Assembly: GCA_004352715.1 (NCBI GenBank)
Contig: SCFE01000002.1
Span: 5,506,896 to 5,570,895 of the forward strand
Source of the DNA: Hofstenia miamia
Lineage: Eukaryota > Xenacoelomorpha > Acoela
Direction of reading: 5' to 3'
Length of the DNA: 64,000 bases
The position numbers were made by a program, and so were the translations under genes. How positions within the stretch are numbered: position 1 is the stretch's first letter; every line of letters starts with the position of its first letter. The notes under the pieces were generated by a model, which saw nothing but the letters and a program-made list of their open reading frames with translations, ran no database searches and was not told the origin of the DNA. Below are positions 1 to 12,300 of this stretch, piece after piece.

Positions 1-26
1 TATATATATATATATATATATATATA
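1..26. repeat. (TA)n microsatellite at window edge
   Basis: A pure TA dinucleotide run opens the window and probably continues to the left. Similar runs recur throughout and often sit next to transposon ends. Confidence 0.95.
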
Positions 27-274
27 CTATTAATTAAATTTACATGTGAGTTCGAAGATAAGAATAAAATGGTTTTCTTAAATACTGAAATTGCAAACAA
101 AATTAAGAGTTTTGAATCAAGACTTTATTTTAAGAAAACGAATACAGGATTATACATCCCTTTTACATCATATTGCGTCAAAAAATACAAAGTTAACACC
201 ACTAAGGCAATTTCAAATTTTTTTAATTGTGCCATATTTTGGAATACACCCTTTTAGATGTTCTGTATACGCAT

Positions 275-692
275 TAGGCATGTACCGGAACCCGGTGCCC
301 GGCAAATACTCAACGGGATCCGGATATCCGGTAAAATGTAACTTCTCTACCGGATTTTTTCGGATAGCATATGTCCAATATTACCACTAAATTCTGAGAT
401 AAGACTTGATTTAAAATTGGAATTCTCGACGAAAAAAACAATATTTTTTCCATGATACGCAAGTTGTCAGAGAAGAAAACAAGTTTTTCCATGTATGCTG
501 AATATCCATTCACTTTGGACACTTGATGATTGCGATGCTAAAAATTCATATACAAGAGGACGACATTAATTGAGAAGTGAGGTTCTTAAGTAATTATTGA
601 ACAATATATTATCCGGTAAATTATCTGGTATCCGGAATTATCTGGCACTCGGTATATTCAATTCACTATCTGGATCCCATCCGAAATGTCTA
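275..692. repeat. CCGG-rich short interspersed element, possible hAT-like MITE
   Basis: The stretch is rich in CCGG and ATCCGG words at both ends, in contrast to the AT-rich flanks. The left end reads TAGGCATGTACCGG and the reverse complement of the right end TAGACATTTCGG, which resembles an imperfect terminal inverted repeat. Adjacent 8-bp flanks do not match, so the exact ends are uncertain. It has no coding capacity. It resembles the CCGGTTAA-rich element at 38.6-40.4 kb in style, but not clearly in sequence. Confidence 0.4.
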
Positions 693-1540
693 TAAACTGT
701 TGCAGGCAAAAATTCGAACTTTTTCGAATAAAAATGAACAATAATTGACGCATTTTCATTACAAAAACACTGATATCATCACATACACAGAAATAGTACA
801 AACATTTAAAGCAAATCTTACATTTCTAGGCAAACATAAATCATAATTCAACCAACATAATAAATCGGCAATAAAAAAACGTGGCATAAAAGTGAAATAT
901 TGCAGACTTACGCAATATGAATATTTATAAAAATTTTCTAGTGGGTTCACTGATGTATGTTACAATCTTGTAAAGAAATTATTGTTGTTGTTAAAAACGA
1001 CCTTTGTGATGTTTGGATAGAGATTGTTTAATGGTGCACCCGCCATAGCGATCAGTTCCCGAAAAATTTTGCTGGTAGCCAAGAATATAATTTTCTTTGC
1101 TGCTATTAAGCAATAGAATTTCAAACAGATCATATTCTTTGTGTTAATATTTCCAGTATTATAATGTTATAAGTGAATGACAATTAATAATAAATCAACA
1201 AAATTTTTAAAAGAAAACCATTTGTAAATGCAAATTCTAGTTTGTATCCGAATTACTGTCTCTCGATTGACTCATCTATTTTGTTTATCTACTATGCGCA
1301 TTTATAATGTGTAAAGGGTCCAATTGCAAATTTCGGTTTTCAAAACGCACCGATTTCTTAGAACGAAACTTTTAGCTTGAATGTTTTTATTTGATACCTA
1401 AATGATTCGGTTTATGTGATACCAGTTTTTTGCTGACTGATAGTAATAAATTGTTTGCTTTTTTTAAGTATAATAAAATCTGAATACGCATTTTCGAAGA
1501 TTAATAGTCGAGAATGTAAGTTAGTATTTTGCTATTGGTA
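693..1540. other. AT-rich intergenic sequence, nothing recognised
   Basis: Only short unconserved ORFs are present, with no splice-bounded exon that can be supported and no terminal repeats. A slightly GC-richer patch near 1030-1080 gives a short open frame on the minus strand that I could not assign. Confidence 0.5.
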
Positions 1541-1640
1541 TAATGGGTGCGTTCGCGCAGCGCACCGGTTTTGCACTAAGTGTCAACTAGAGCATTCGCG
1601 CATCCACCGGTTTGCATTTTCAGTGCCCACTGAAAGCCAA
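1541..1640. repeat. GC-rich patch with two related CGCGCA/CACCGGTTT units
   Basis: Two related segments (about 1549-1575 and 1593-1616) share the pattern GC-TTCGCGCA then CACCGGTTTGC. In this AT-rich background that looks like the end of a DNA transposon. The partner end is not visible and could lie in the gap beginning at 1816. Confidence 0.3.
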
Positions 1641-1815
1641 CTGTAAACAGCGGAAGGGTTTGTTTATTTAACAATTAAATTTCATGCACACTACATTCGC
1701 GGTGGCAGCGGTAGTCAACCTAATTTACTCTTATCCAATCAAATGTTGCTTATTAACAAGCTCGTTTCTTATTCGCCTATTACTAAGACGATTTTACCTA
1801 AAGATTAGTATTTAG

Positions 1816-2815
1816 NNNNNNNNNNNNNNNNNNNNNNNNNNNNNNNNNNNNNNNNNNNNNNNNNNNNNNNNNNNNNNNNNNNNNNNNNNNNNNNNNNNNN
1901 NNNNNNNNNNNNNNNNNNNNNNNNNNNNNNNNNNNNNNNNNNNNNNNNNNNNNNNNNNNNNNNNNNNNNNNNNNNNNNNNNNNNNNNNNNNNNNNNNNNN
2001 NNNNNNNNNNNNNNNNNNNNNNNNNNNNNNNNNNNNNNNNNNNNNNNNNNNNNNNNNNNNNNNNNNNNNNNNNNNNNNNNNNNNNNNNNNNNNNNNNNNN
2101 NNNNNNNNNNNNNNNNNNNNNNNNNNNNNNNNNNNNNNNNNNNNNNNNNNNNNNNNNNNNNNNNNNNNNNNNNNNNNNNNNNNNNNNNNNNNNNNNNNNN
2201 NNNNNNNNNNNNNNNNNNNNNNNNNNNNNNNNNNNNNNNNNNNNNNNNNNNNNNNNNNNNNNNNNNNNNNNNNNNNNNNNNNNNNNNNNNNNNNNNNNNN
2301 NNNNNNNNNNNNNNNNNNNNNNNNNNNNNNNNNNNNNNNNNNNNNNNNNNNNNNNNNNNNNNNNNNNNNNNNNNNNNNNNNNNNNNNNNNNNNNNNNNNN
2401 NNNNNNNNNNNNNNNNNNNNNNNNNNNNNNNNNNNNNNNNNNNNNNNNNNNNNNNNNNNNNNNNNNNNNNNNNNNNNNNNNNNNNNNNNNNNNNNNNNNN
2501 NNNNNNNNNNNNNNNNNNNNNNNNNNNNNNNNNNNNNNNNNNNNNNNNNNNNNNNNNNNNNNNNNNNNNNNNNNNNNNNNNNNNNNNNNNNNNNNNNNNN
2601 NNNNNNNNNNNNNNNNNNNNNNNNNNNNNNNNNNNNNNNNNNNNNNNNNNNNNNNNNNNNNNNNNNNNNNNNNNNNNNNNNNNNNNNNNNNNNNNNNNNN
2701 NNNNNNNNNNNNNNNNNNNNNNNNNNNNNNNNNNNNNNNNNNNNNNNNNNNNNNNNNNNNNNNNNNNNNNNNNNNNNNNNNNNNNNNNNNNNNNNNNNNN
2801 NNNNNNNNNNNNNNN
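1816..2815. other. Assembly gap, 1000 N
   Basis: A run of exactly 1000 N, a typical placeholder for a scaffold gap of unknown size. Confidence 0.99.
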
Positions 2816-3298
2816 ATTTGAAAAATTCCTACTGAATAAGATTCAAAAAATGACTGCAGGCATTAGATATCTTTATCACTTACGCAATGTAATATCAAGC
2901 AATTATCATAAACAACTGATACATGCTTTCTGTTTGTCTCATTTTCAATACTGTTATTTTCTTTTAACTAACCTAAATTCGAACCATCATATGCTTCTAT
3001 CAAAGACATTTAATTGGTGTATAAAAACTCTAAACTTTGCACAAAAGCATGACGAAGAATCAGTATATCGTAATAAATATAAAATATTATCTTTGTTCTA
3101 AATAATTTATATGCATATGCTATCTATCTTATTTAAATTCAAATCTCTACAAACATCTCTCCTTTTCCTTAATGACTATAATAAATTAAATGAGCGATTG
3201 CAAAAATTTTTGAGTTTAGATAAAAATTATAATGGCTTTCATCACATATCAATTAAATTGAGAAATAATTTAGATAATGAAACGCGAAAAGTTTAGAA
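2816..3298 (+). pseudogene. LINE reverse-transcriptase 3' fragment
   Basis: Two short ORFs (2850-3101 and 3111-3296) read as a decayed C-terminal part of a non-LTR retrotransposon RT. The segment KIQKMTAGIRYL, then HAFCLSHFQYC and a following helix, resembles the thumb/C-terminal region of CR1/Rex/Jockey-type LINEs, where a motif like HFxYC follows the YADD domain. Stops and frame changes break it, and the 5' part falls in the N gap. The later fragment at 46.0 kb looks like an upstream part of the same kind of protein. The family assignment rests on remembered motif style, so clade is uncertain. Confidence 0.5.
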
Positions 3299-3632
3299 AA
3301 AAATTGAAACAATTTCTTCTAATAAAACAGTATACATTAGGGGACGGTAATACACTTCATGCATTCGAAACAAACATCTAACATTGAGCACCTACACAAA
3401 CATCCAATCAAACATTATATTATAATATATTGTACATATTAATTTGTAGTTATTTATTTGTTTATATTTTATTTTTCATTTGTTTTGTGTTAGTTTGTAG
3501 ATCTTGTATACACATATTGCGTAATAAATTTGCTCTGACTCTTATTATTATTCTTGCATCTCACAGCTTCATGCTGGTATCCCTCTCAGCTCGGGGAACT
3601 CACCACTTCCCAGGGAGTCTGAGAGCTTTCCT

Positions 3633-4071
3633 NNNNNNNNNNNNNNNNNNNNNNNNNNNNNNNNNNNNNNNNNNNNNNNNNNNNNNNNNNNNNNNNNNNN
3701 NNNNNNNNNNNNNNNNNNNNNNNNNNNNNNNNNNNNNNNNNNNNNNNNNNNNNNNNNNNNNNNNNNNNNNNNNNNNNNNNNNNNNNNNNNNNNNNNNNNN
3801 NNNNNNNNNNNNNNNNNNNNNNNNNNNNNNNNNNNNNNNNNNNNNNNNNNNNNNNNNNNNNNNNNNNNNNNNNNNNNNNNNNNNNNNNNNNNNNNNNNNN
3901 NNNNNNNNNNNNNNNNNNNNNNNNNNNNNNNNNNNNNNNNNNNNNNNNNNNNNNNNNNNNNNNNNNNNNNNNNNNNNNNNNNNNNNNNNNNNNNNNNNNN
4001 NNNNNNNNNNNNNNNNNNNNNNNNNNNNNNNNNNNNNNNNNNNNNNNNNNNNNNNNNNNNNNNNNNNNNNN
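3633..4071. other. Assembly gap, 439 N
   Basis: N run inside the inverted-repeat-bounded element; open frames crossing it are artefacts of translating N. Confidence 0.99.
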
Positions 4072-4585
4072 TCCCACAGTATCTTAACCTTCTCATTTTC
4101 TATGACGCCCTGTGGCTTGTGCTCATACCACTTGTCTCCTGCTTCTAACCCATGCTGCCTGCTCAAACTCCAGTGTACCATTCTTCCCATCTTGTCGTGC
4201 CTGAACTTATACTCATTCTGTGCCAACTTCTCACACCCTGCTATCAGATGATCTACGGTCGCCACCTCTTTCTTACATAGCCTACACTTATCACTTACTT
4301 CTACTCTTCTGTCTATATGCTTCTTCACCCAGTTTGTTCTTATTGCTTGCTCCTGTGCTGCCATTATCAGTGCTTCTGTTTCTCTCTTCAGTCCTGCCTT
4401 CTTTAACCACTTGTTGCTCTCTTCTCTATGTCACACTTTTCTGTGTTCCTCCAGTATTCTCCATGCATTGCCTTCTGCCTATACCTTGTTTGTCTCTCTG
4501 ATTCCATCCTACTCTGGTATATCTTCTTTCCTTCACTCTCACCTGGGAACTGGTGAGTTCCCCGAGCTGAGAGGGATACCAGCAT
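4072..4585 (-). pseudogene. C-terminal part of a non-LTR-type reverse transcriptase polyprotein
   Basis: Minus-strand frames give, in order, a basic segment (SRMESERQTRYRQKAMHGEYWRN in pieces), an AAQEQAIRTNWVKKHID segment, a zinc-finger-like CRLCKKEVATVDHLIAGC, then RHDKMGRMVHW and WYEHKPQGVIENEKVKILW. This order (AQEQAIRTN, CxxC...HxxxxC, RHD, W-EHxP, ENexxKILWD) is typical of RT proteins that are abundant in invertebrate genomes. RT core motifs are not present here. A frame change near 4400 separates the first segment from the rest, and the C-terminal end runs into the gap, so this is a broken fragment. Confidence 0.7.
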
Positions 4586-4605
4586 GAAGCTGTGAGAAGT
4601 AAGAA

Positions 4606-4606
4606 G

Positions 4607-4677
<71 letters not shown>

Positions 4678-4690
4678 ATTGTTATTATTA
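4606..4690. repeat. (AAT)n/(ATT)n palindromic microsatellite
   Basis: AAT triplets pass directly into ATT triplets, so the run can fold as a perfect AT-rich hairpin. It abuts the right arm of the inverted-repeat-bounded retroelement fragment. Confidence 0.95.
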
Positions 4691-5510
4691 AGAAAGTAGA
4701 TACTAACAAATCAATTGTTACACTTAACTTAAATTTTTGTAATTAGAGATATTTTTACATTTTTGGCGAGCATTCACATTAGAGATTTTAAATCTTATGA
4801 CAAAACACGTTATCTGTATAACTTTTATGTCACCGTATATTGTTTAAATTCTACCGCTAACCACTGCAATTGTGTAAATCGCTACTGCGGCATAGCGCGG
4901 GATTACCACATTAAACTCATCTCTAAGTTGAATCATGAATGACAGAGCAAACCCATCCACAAGCAGATGATGCACAACAACGTTCATTATTAACACTCAA
5001 CAATAAACGAACACAATTTATATCCCATGTAGTCATGTTGGAAAGAACATAATTAGCATTCTAGGTAATATCTTGCAACCAAAAATTCTAAAAAGTTGCC
5101 GAATGCAGCGAAACTATGATGATAACAGATAATTTTTAACAGTGTCAAAGAGTTATAAAGAAATCAGAAAAATATTCAAAAATTAGAAATGTTAAAAATC
5201 CCGCTGAGCACACATTTAGAAGAACTTTACAATATGAAGCCCGAGTTGTTTGAATGAACCCAATATTTTCTAAAGATAATTTTGCGGTAAGAATGCAAAA
5301 TAGTTGAATAATATAGAAATGTTATAAAAGTTGTTAAGTATGCTTATAGCAAGTCGCGTTTTATCTTATTTACACATTAAATAAAGTAATTTTAATGAGA
5401 ATAAAAAGTGAATTCAGTGGAAAGTATTGTAAAGCAAGCTAAAAATAATCAGTTTTCCTCCCCAATCAAATAACCTAGGCAACTACATGATACGAGTAAA
5501 ACCTTTTTTT
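4691..5510. other. Intergenic, nothing recognised
   Basis: AT-rich sequence without a supported exon. The 5' part of the mariner relic that follows may extend into it, but I see no clear frame. Confidence 0.4.
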
Positions 5511-5865
5511 AAATTAAAAATGGAGACAAACGCTATGTATTTCAATAAGTTCATCATATAAGTGACAATGACAATACACATTTCCAGCAAGATGGTGCTA
5601 CTAAACACATAGAAAGAATGAAAACTAAGAGCAGTTTTCCCAAATCCCATAATTAGAAGAATGGGGATATTTATTGGCCTCCACGATCGCCTGATCGAAC
5701 GTTTGTTAAACTCGCCAACAATAATTCATGAACTGCGATATATATTAAAATATATTTCTATTTACAAACTTTTCGCTCATGTAATGATCTTATCGCAATA
5801 AATATTGTTTGCCTAGATTTTTCAAATTCAAAAAGGTGTTTGACTGACGCACCCTGTATTTATAG
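5511..5865 (+). pseudogene. Relic of a mariner-like (DDE) transposase 3' end
   Basis: A plus-strand frame with stops contains FQQDGATKHIERMKTK followed by NGDIYWPPRSPDRT. This matches the FQQDGA-H and WPPRSPDLTP signature around the second and third catalytic acids of the mariner-type transposases common in arthropod and other invertebrate genomes. The segment ends with GACGCACCCTGTAT, which resembles the terminal sequence often seen on such elements. Several stops and missing residues mean it is inactive. Confidence 0.6.
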
Positions 5866-6232
5866 CCTTTTATCAGACCAAAAGATAACTGGTGAAATCA
5901 ATGATCTTTTCACAATCCCAGCTTTCATACTATCGTCATTAGCATAAAAGCTGTCTGAATATTTCAATGTGTTCAATAGACAGATCATGTTGCCTTGCTT
6001 AAATAACTCAAGTGAAAATTTATGATATGTGAAATGATACGGAAATAAAGTACAACGCGATTAGCTTTAGGTTATGGTTAAAAACTGATTATTAACTAGA
6101 AGGGCTCCCGATCAATTAAATGATGATTTCAAGAAAATTGCAAAATTTCTTAAGAATTGCACAGGTTGTTAAATTTAATGTAGTGAAAAAATAATTTGAT
6201 AATTGACATTGAAGACTGAAGAAAAAACATAC

Positions 6233-6359
6233 GTATGATAATTGAGTTCGTATTTGGTTCCCTGTTTTCCGCCTATATCCCACACGATGACAGCTCGATC
6301 AAAACCTCCACTTATTAACCAACGAGACTGCGGATGCCAATGCAGTGCTCGAACGCTCC
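6233..6359 (-). CDS. WDFY-like exon 7 (last one found)
   Basis: Acceptor atttag; encodes [20 protein letters not shown] then [20 protein letters not shown], containing the diagnostic WDIGG of this family. Ends in phase 2 at CATAC|gtatgt, so the gene continues to the left. Confidence 0.88.
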
Positions 6360-9300
6360 CTAAATACATGGCGTTTAATTAAAAATTTTATATATAGCTG
6401 AAGAATTTGCTAACGTTGACCGATAAGTCATTCTTTAAACGACGATCATTCCTAAAAGTTTTCAAAAAGTAGACTCCTCGACTGACGTAAAAGGCGATCA
6501 ATATACAACTATTTGTCAGTCTTTCTTGCATATAAATGATTTTCAGTGAGAGGAAAAAAGTATTCGGGGCACACTAGAATTTAAAAAAAACCAGAACAAT
6601 CAGTATTTAATCGTACAACCATGCGTTTTAATACATTTGTTAACTCTTAGATTTATACAAATTATCAATAAAAATTTGAGGAATTGCATTCCATATATCA
6701 AAAACAGTCTGCTCTAAGTTCTCTGGAGTTAGTGTCATTGCTTTCATTTGCCGCTTTATATAAACAATTACAATGTGGCTTAAATCTGTACGGGGTCAGC
6801 ATTCTTTTGCAACACCATTTATTTCGAACCACTCCATAACTGCTCTCGATCAATGAATGGGACAGTTGTCATTTTGAACAATTTGATCATCACCAACAGT
6901 ATTAATTCCAGCATTTTCTAATAAGTCTAAATACGCTGCACTATTGCACTTTTTTGGTGTTTTCAGGAGTACACGAGAACCATTGCCAGTTATATAGCCC
7001 CAGAACATAATAGAAAAACGGCTAGTGGATTTCAAAATAGTATTTTGGCATCATATTGAGTGCCTGACTTACGCTATACGTACACTCGTCCATCAGTGCG
7101 CAGGTTGAAATTACACTCATTACTGAAAATTATTCATTTCTAGTCTACGACATNNNNNNNNNNNNNNNNNNNNTCCATAACTGCTCTCGATCAATGAATG
7201 GGACAGTTGTCATTTTGAACAATTTGATCATCACCAACAGTATTAATTCCAGCATTTTCTAATAAGTCTAAATACGCTGCACTATTGCACTTTTTTGGTG
7301 TTTTCAGGAGTACACGAGAACCATTGCCAGTTATATAGCCCCAGAACATAATAGAAAAACGGCTAGTGGATTTCAAAATAGTATTTTGGCATCATATTGA
7401 GTGCCTGACTTACGCTATACGTACACTCGTCCATCAGTGCGCAGGTTGAAATTACACTCATTACTGAAAATTATTCATTTCTAGTCTACGACATTCCGTA
7501 CTCTGTGCTCTTTGCCCAATGAAGTCTTTTCCTGCGGACAGCCGGTGAAATGTGGATTTTCTTGGCTGCAGCGCGTACAGTGAATACCAATGAATTCCTT
7601 TACGAATAGTCTTCGTACAGACAGTTTTCGTACGGAAACTATTGAAAATGGTTCCGACTTGTCTGCAGGTGCTTTATTGTCTTTGGCTAGAATTCTTCCG
7701 ATCGTCCAATTTGTTTGGTCTGCCACACTTCTCTTAATTTTCAACGGTACAATGTGCAAGGTATTTCGAATAAATTGACCTGGCTGTTGATCTCCCTGTA
7801 AATCCCAGATTTTGTCGCATTTTCTCCCACGAGTAACCAAGCTCACGTAGAATTTTTGTGCAAATTCGTTGTTTCATATTTCTTAACCATTTTGAAACGT
7901 TTTCCGTTTAAACTAACTGACGTGTAACGAGTTAATTATAATTTAATTAAGATACTTTTTTCCACCGACTGTAGTTATATATAAATATACATATAAATAC
8001 TATACTAAAATTCACATGCATTTACACTAATGCTTTGATCAATAAGCGTGTAAAGAAGCGGTTTGCAAAATATGAAAAACATGCGTCTGCGAGTGAGAAA
8101 TAAACTGAAGGTTTAAATAGCTTAAAAAGATTGAGGAAAAACAGTATTCAAGAAATTGAAACATTTGTCAATTGTTTGTTGTGAAGTTTGGCACAATTCA
8201 AATGCTGACTCAAATTTAATAATAAACTTGAATCTTGAATTATAAACTACAAGTTAATGCAAGAAGTCCCACCAATAACGAAAATGCAGTAATATATTTT
8301 AAATACTAACCTCCATGACCTTCCAGCTTTCCAATCTGTTGATAAATATCGTCAGAAATTTTTAAAAGCACTATAGAGCCATTGTATTGTCCAATAAACG
8401 CAGTACATCCTGCTCGGTCAAATCTAAATAATAAAAAATAATATGAATACTATCACGCATTTGTTTCATAAAAATATAACTTCTTCATGATAAATAACTT
8501 TTTGTGAACAATATTAACCATGAGATAATTTATTTTAAAAAAATTGAAGGCGAAACAAGCAGAGTCATATTTGTTTGAAAAATGGAGCTCGGCATAAATT
8601 TTCAAATCAAATACAAATAAATGATGCTTGCTTACAAAAATTCTTATCAATTTCAAATAAGAAGGCGAAAAATTTCTACAGAAAAACTACTATTTGCTAC
8701 AACTTTCCGTTTGTAAATAATCATTGCCCAATTGTAATTAATGTTTGTTCAATTGTAATTAACCTCGACTAATTGAAATAACTTCTGTCAAATTTTAAAT
8801 CTTCACAACGCGAACAAATTGTATGTTGTTAGAACTAAATTCCATTTCTGCAAGTATTGAGGGGTTTTTTCACAATCAAAAAACCATTTTCCACATAGCC
8901 TATGAACAATTCTGTATGCTTCATATGTTTCTGAGTCAAAATTGACAATTACATAAAAACAGTCGCTACACAGCAAATAGGCTTAAAAATGAATGATAAA
9001 GCGTCTTTCAACAATTGTCTAACGAGAAGAGCTTCAAGATTCAAATTCTAATGTGTTAAAACTGGTTCCTCAAAGACATCTGTTAAAGACAATCAAGACA
9101 AAAGGGTCGCAAATAAAACTGTTTTTAAATGAAAATTAGGAATGCCCAAATGTGCAAGATCGAATGTGATAAAGGAACTACTGTGTTACTGTCCCAAAGC
9201 CATGTCAGGGAACCGATTGTGCAACACAGCTCTCCTTTTCCAAAAAGGCTTTGAATTTGATACAGGCAAGTTGGGAATTTAATTCTACATACTTAGAGTA

Positions 9301-12300
9301 CCATGTAAATCTATTGCCAAATATCTGAGCCTAATGAAAACATTATCTGTTTTTTAATTTGAAAACAAATAAATATGAGAAATTGTTTTCAAATAATTAA
9401 ATTTACCAAAATGGCAATATATTTAGTACCTTATTGTATTTAACGTGCACATATGTAGAAAAAAGTTGGAGAACAAACATATTTACTGTGTAGTAGATAT
9501 TACCGGAGAAGCGTTATTATTCATCAAATGTTAATAAAATAACAATTATGTATTAAAAAATACTTCACATTCAAATAAAGTTCACAGACATCCTAACATA
9601 CCAATTTTATTATTGTACAATGCATTTATTAATTTGCAATGCTTCTTTTTGTGCTTTCATTTACTGTGAATAGATTTTAAAGAACAAGCAAATATATTGC
9701 TATTTCAAAAATCTTCGTTGTAGTAAGAAACTCAGCGTTTCAAAATTCAATCAAATTCAAATTACGAAGATGTAATTGAACTGGAAACCGCGATTTCACA
9801 TTTGCAAAAGTCACGAAAACGAATCTTAGCGCAACACTGATAATTTTTGGAACAACGATTTAAAGTAAAAATGTGTAAAGAATTGAAAATGATTTGCTTG
9901 GCATAAAACCATCCTGACAACATTGACAACCCTTGAAACAATGTTTTCTAGTAAAATACGTACGCTAAACAAAGACCTTGCGATTCAAGATCATATCTTC
10001 CAATTCTACGATATGTTCTGCCACAAAAATAGTTGAATGTTTTGTCTCTACCAGTCGATAGAACGTAATCCAGGGTCGGAGCAAAATATACATCAAAAAC
10101 TGGCCCAGTGTGACCTTAAATTGAGGAAGTAATGAAGAATTTGAAGGAACTTACATACCATAGTAGTCACGAACTCTTTGAATACTATTATAATCTTCAG
10201 CAACACAGAATTCCTAAGAGTTTACATTAAAAATATGAATGTCTTTAAATTTAAAACAATGCAAATCAGAAAGATTCAATTAACAATATGTTGATAACTA
10301 ATTCATTGGTTTTTATAATCAAGAGCACAGCATTCAACACGTTCCACAGTTGTACATAATCACAATAAATTTCGTTTCTCAAATTATTTGTTATCCAGAC
10401 AATCAAATGCATTTGGATTATATAATTAGGCTTCATAAAAATGTGAAATATATTCATTTTCACAAATACTTTCCTACAATAATTTTACTGCAAAAATATT
10501 GATTGAATTACATGAATTCGATGTTAGAAATTCAGGCAGTTTGTAGATAGCAGGAAATTTCAATTGAGATTGAAGAATCACATCATAGAATGCAAAAGAA
10601 AATGATTTCGCATTAAAGTGAAATTCGAAACAATCACAAATGTATGTAAATGACAAATGAATGGGAACAACAGTTTAAAGAAAGTCGCAATGTTTAATAC
10701 ACAATGTTTACAGAGAAAAATAGACTGTAGAACAAACCTAGTTTCTAGGTCCTAGAACATTAAGAAGAACAAGAAAAACCAAAGCTTAATTATTAAATTC
10801 AATTTGGTAAAGTTCTGATATAGTTTTAAATTCCCTGAAAACAAAACCAGACATTTCGCTCTATCCTTGACAATATGTTTGCCATGTTGTCTGTAATTAA
10901 CAATGTTTCGCAAAATTAAGAAGAAATCAACCGAAAAAGAACAATCTTTTTCTAGATTAGGCAAACTAATAGAGAAGTATTATTATCACTAATAATATTG
11001 TTATTTCGCGATGAAAGATCCATTTTAAAATACTATTCAGAATTAAATTTCAAAATAAAAAGAAAACTGTCAAAGGAGTATTGTATCACAAAAACTACAA
11101 AATACATGCCTCTACAGAACCGTTGTTGAGTGCAACGAACAATCGAAAAGTTGGCTCGTGGAAGGCTAGGCGAAGACCGATACCTAAATTAGCTTTTTAC
11201 TAGTATTTTGTATAATGAATTTGTTTAGTAAATTACAATTAAGAAACTATACTGGAGTTTTTTTATTGAAAATTAGAGTAAAAAAGAAATTAAAATATTC
11301 ACAACAAGGTTTTATCGCGTTCAGACCTACTACAACTTTGTTCACAACTTTTATATTCAATTAAATTTTTCAAAAATAATATATTCTATTTTTAAAAAAG
11401 GATCTGTAAAATTTTACCACAAAAAAGTAAATATATGCACCTATAATTGTTGAAAATAAATTTTAAGCTTCAAGTGTTTACTTATCATCAGGTTTGTCCG
11501 AATTTAATTTATCATCTATATTGTCAAAAGCAATCATTGCTGTAATCTTTAATTGTGTATGTTATTAATGTTACTTGGAAACTGCCCGTGCTACACACGG
11601 GGATTTCAACGGGCTGTATTAGATATTTAATAAATGAATAAACTTTAAACAAACCATATGCTGTGCTTTTAATATTTTAGGAACGAAATAAGCAATAAAT
11701 GTGATCATCATACATTGGTAAATGATTTTTATTCACAATTTTAAAATATGACACTCCTTATTTAACCATTTAATATTAATAAGAACATTTAATATTAGTA
11801 AGCACATTCAAAGCATGCATAGAATCGCAATAAAATCGAGTCCATTATTGTGGGTTAATAGATAGCTCTCAATGCTGGGATTGCATAAACAATGCTTTTC
11901 TTCAACGAGTTCTATCAATTGTGTTTTTTTATCGATCGTTTGACAACATGATTATTAATGAGTAAGTAATAATTATCCAAAGAGTGAATAATACGCAAAA
12001 TCGATCTTACACACAAGCGTTCCAACCCGAAGCAAGCTGCTTATTTAATTAATCTTTCATTTATGATAACACTCGCCAAAAGTTGTCAGCATAAGTAGAA
12101 TCGGATAACTCTGAAAACTTTGTCTACACCAAGTTTTTTTTGCGTTCACACAACTATTGCTAACAATCTCATTAAGTTCGAAAAAAATTGTGGGCCTGAA
12201 CGCTACTTTAGAGGTATGTTGGTATTGCATTATATTAAATGCTAGCTGCATTCACTACAATGATTATTCACCGAGTTGACAGGTTGCAAATAATAGCAAA

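Larger units (their letters stand above)
3560..4596. mobile_element. Retroelement fragment bounded by a ~52-bp inverted repeat
   Basis: The left arm (about 3560-3613) is the reverse complement of the right arm (about 4543-4596) with roughly one mismatch over 50 bases; both include AGCTCGGGGAACTCACCA or its complement. ATT/AAT repeats sit just outside both arms. The interior holds a minus-strand retroelement coding remnant and a 439-N gap. The right arm is itself open in frame (LVSLSARGTHQFPG), so the arms may be two opposite copies of one coding end rather than true transposon termini. Confidence 0.6.
6544..7971 (-). mobile_element. Tc1-like transposon in a WDFY intron, with assembly duplication
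   Basis: Terminal inverted repeats: left end from 6544 reads CAGTGAGAGGAAAAAAGTAT; the reverse complement of the right end (to 7971) reads CAGTCGGTGGAAAAAAGTAT. Between them lie minus-strand Tc1 transposase fragments. Allowing for a 321-bp duplicated block and 20 N, the real element would be about 1.09 kb. It sits between WDFY exons 6 and 7. Confidence 0.85.

Noticed and set aside
3430-4364. Long open frames across 3430-4364 on both strands
   Set aside because: Most of their length is translated N; only the parts outside the gap are real.
11581-11625. CCCGTGCTACACACGGGG hairpin as a terminator or RNA gene
   Set aside because: Lies in AT-rich flank/intron sequence of the WDFY-like gene without any other RNA-gene signals; a short chance or repeat-derived hairpin.
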